From the NCBI GenBank assembly GCA_027005175.1, contig JALTMC010000456.1, positions 1-15,953 on the forward strand: 15,953 nucleotides of DNA. Direction: 5' to 3'. How positions within the stretch are numbered: the stretch's first letter is position 1; the number at the start of each line of letters is the position of its first letter. This DNA comes from Myxococcales bacterium (GTDB lineage: Bacteria > Myxococcota_C > UBA6777). The notes below the pieces were generated by a model. It saw only the letters and a program-made list of their open reading frames with translations, was not told the origin of the DNA and made no database searches. Shown here in pieces: positions 14,970-15,953 of the stretch. The translations under genes and the position numbers were made by a program.

Positions 14970-15953
14970 ATGAAACGAGTGTTTAACTTTAATCCCGGAC
15001 CGGCTGCATTGCCTCAATCTGTGTTGGAAAAAGCACAATATGCGATCCTCGATGCTTACGGTTGGGGTATGGGGATAATGGAGGTTAGCCATCGCTCTCC
15101 TCAATTTGTGAAGATCCTGGAAGAGCTGCAAGCCCGGCTGCGTCGGCTTATTGGGATTCCCGACGACTACCATATCCTGTTTTGTCAGGGAGGGGCGCGG
15201 ATGCAGTTTGCTATGCTTCCCATGAACTTTTTGACCACTTCTGCGGCCTATGTGGATACTGGAACTTGGTCTGATAAGGCGGTAGAGGCTGCCTCCTTGG
15301 TTGGTGAAACTCGTATTCTCGCTTCTAGCCAGGAACAGACCTACAACTATATCCCCTCGATCCCGGAAGGTAGCTTGCGTGAGGATGATTGCTATCTTCA
15401 CATCACCTCCAACAACACCATCTATGGGACACAATGGCATTCCTGGCCCGAGTCGGGTGATGTTCCTCTGGTCATTGATATGTCGTCGGATATCGCTAGC
15501 ACCGAATTCGATATCACCCCCTTTGCTATGGTCTATGCCGGTGTTCAAAAGAACCTGGGGGCCGCTGGTGTGACGATGGTGCTGCTCAAAGACTCCTTTG
15601 CCAAAAAGGCAAAGGCCGAACACTTGCCCGCGATGCTTCGTTACGACACCTTTATCAAGACCAACTCTCTCTACAACACTCCCCCTGTCTGGAATATCTT
15701 TATAGTCTCCTTGGTCGCAGAGTGGCTCGAAGAACAAGGTGGACTCAAGGTCATTGGGAAACAAAATCGCAACAAGGCTGCTATGCTCTACGATATGATC
15801 GACTCCCAACCTGAGTTCTTTCGGGGACACGCGAGAAAAGACAGTCGCTCCATCATGAACATCAGCTTTCGATTGCCCTCCGAAGAACTGGAGAAAAAAC
15901 TTGTCGCAGAAGCCTCAGAGGCCGGATTTGTCGGAATCAAAGGTCATCGATCC
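14970..15953 (+). CDS. serC: Phosphoserine aminotransferase, 3' partial
   Basis: SerC transfers an amino group from glutamate to 3-phosphohydroxypyruvate in the second step of serine synthesis, and can serve pyridoxal phosphate synthesis. The frame runs from ATG 14970, with AGGGAG nine bases upstream, to the window end: 328 codons without a stop, out of the family's usual 360 or so. The N-terminus has Phe-Asn-Pro-Gly-Pro-Ala, then Met-Glu-Val-Ser-His-Arg-Ser, Gln-Gly-Gly-Ala-x-Met-Gln-Phe, and Ser-Asn-Asn-Thr-Ile-Tyr-Gly-Thr-Gln. The PLP lysine is Lys194, in Ala-Gly-Val-Gln-Lys-Asn-Leu-Gly. It ends at Gly-x-Lys-Gly-His-Arg-Ser, shortly before the expected C-terminus. A cytoplasmic PLP homodimer by family. 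If serA follows, as is common, the two would form a serine operon, but that lies outside the window. Confidence 0.96.
   Translation, partial: MKRVFNFNPGPAALPQSVLEKAQYAILDAYGWGMGIMEVSHRSPQFVKILEELQARLRRLIGIPDDYHILFCQGGARMQFAMLPMNFLTTSAAYVDTGTWSDKAVEAASLVGETRILASSQEQTYNYIPSIPEGSLREDDCYLHITSNNTIYGTQWHSWPESGDVPLVIDMSSDIASTEFDITPFAMVYAGVQKNLGAAGVTMVLLKDSFAKKAKAEHLPAMLRYDTFIKTNSLYNTPPVWNIFIVSLVAEWLEEQGGLKVIGKQNRNKAAMLYDMIDSQPEFFRGHARKDSRSIMNISFRLPSEELEKKLVAEASEAGFVGIKGHRS

Noticed and set aside
14964-15830. 288-codon frame on the minus strand
   Set aside because: It is the antisense shadow of serC, whose plus-strand product has every family motif.

Overview
The window is a bacterial chromosomal segment of roughly balanced base composition. 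It holds eight protein genes, six of which I can name by family, and no recognisable rRNA, tRNA or CRISPR. Several features recall Myxococcota or related 'deltaproteobacterial' lineages: a PEGA membrane protein followed by a very large zinc-ribbon/AAA/TPR regulator, a five-haem cytochrome lipoprotein, and long low-complexity linkers. That placement is an inference and is not secure.

Left part (1-6908, + strand). A membrane-anchored two-PEGA-repeat protein is open at the window edge and is probably the C-terminal part of a larger protein, perhaps a Ser/Thr kinase. Fourteen bases later comes a 1729-residue STAND-like regulator. It has an N-terminal zinc ribbon, a cyclase-like segment, an AAA_16-type ATPase with Arg in place of the Walker A Lys, TPRs and a proline-rich tail. 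After a 41-bp repeat array comes a YkgJ-type cysteine-cluster protein.

Middle (6909-7421). This 513-base gap between converging genes has no credible gene. It carries copies of a hairpin repeat that also forms the 3' ends of both flanking genes, and a 138-bp quasi-palindrome that can fold into five hairpins.

Right part (7422-14844, - strand). In transcription order these are an M3 oligoendopeptidase F, a thiamine-monophosphate kinase, a five-haem cytochrome lipoprotein, a DUF1015 protein and a secreted Lys-rich repeat protein. The gaps between them (149, 382, 182 and 62 bases) suggest several transcription units rather than one tight operon. Divergent from pepF, phosphoserine aminotransferase (serC) starts at 14970 and runs off the right edge. 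From memory, DUF1015 genes often lie close to serC/serA, so the DUF1015 gene may be linked to serine metabolism.

The most unusual property is in the spaces between genes. Five junctions carry direct duplications (periods about 41, 43, 73 and 74 bp, plus a dispersed 35-bp unit), and several of these copy start-codon, ribosome-binding or stop-codon/terminator sequence. Three of the coding regions also contain in-frame short tandem repeats.
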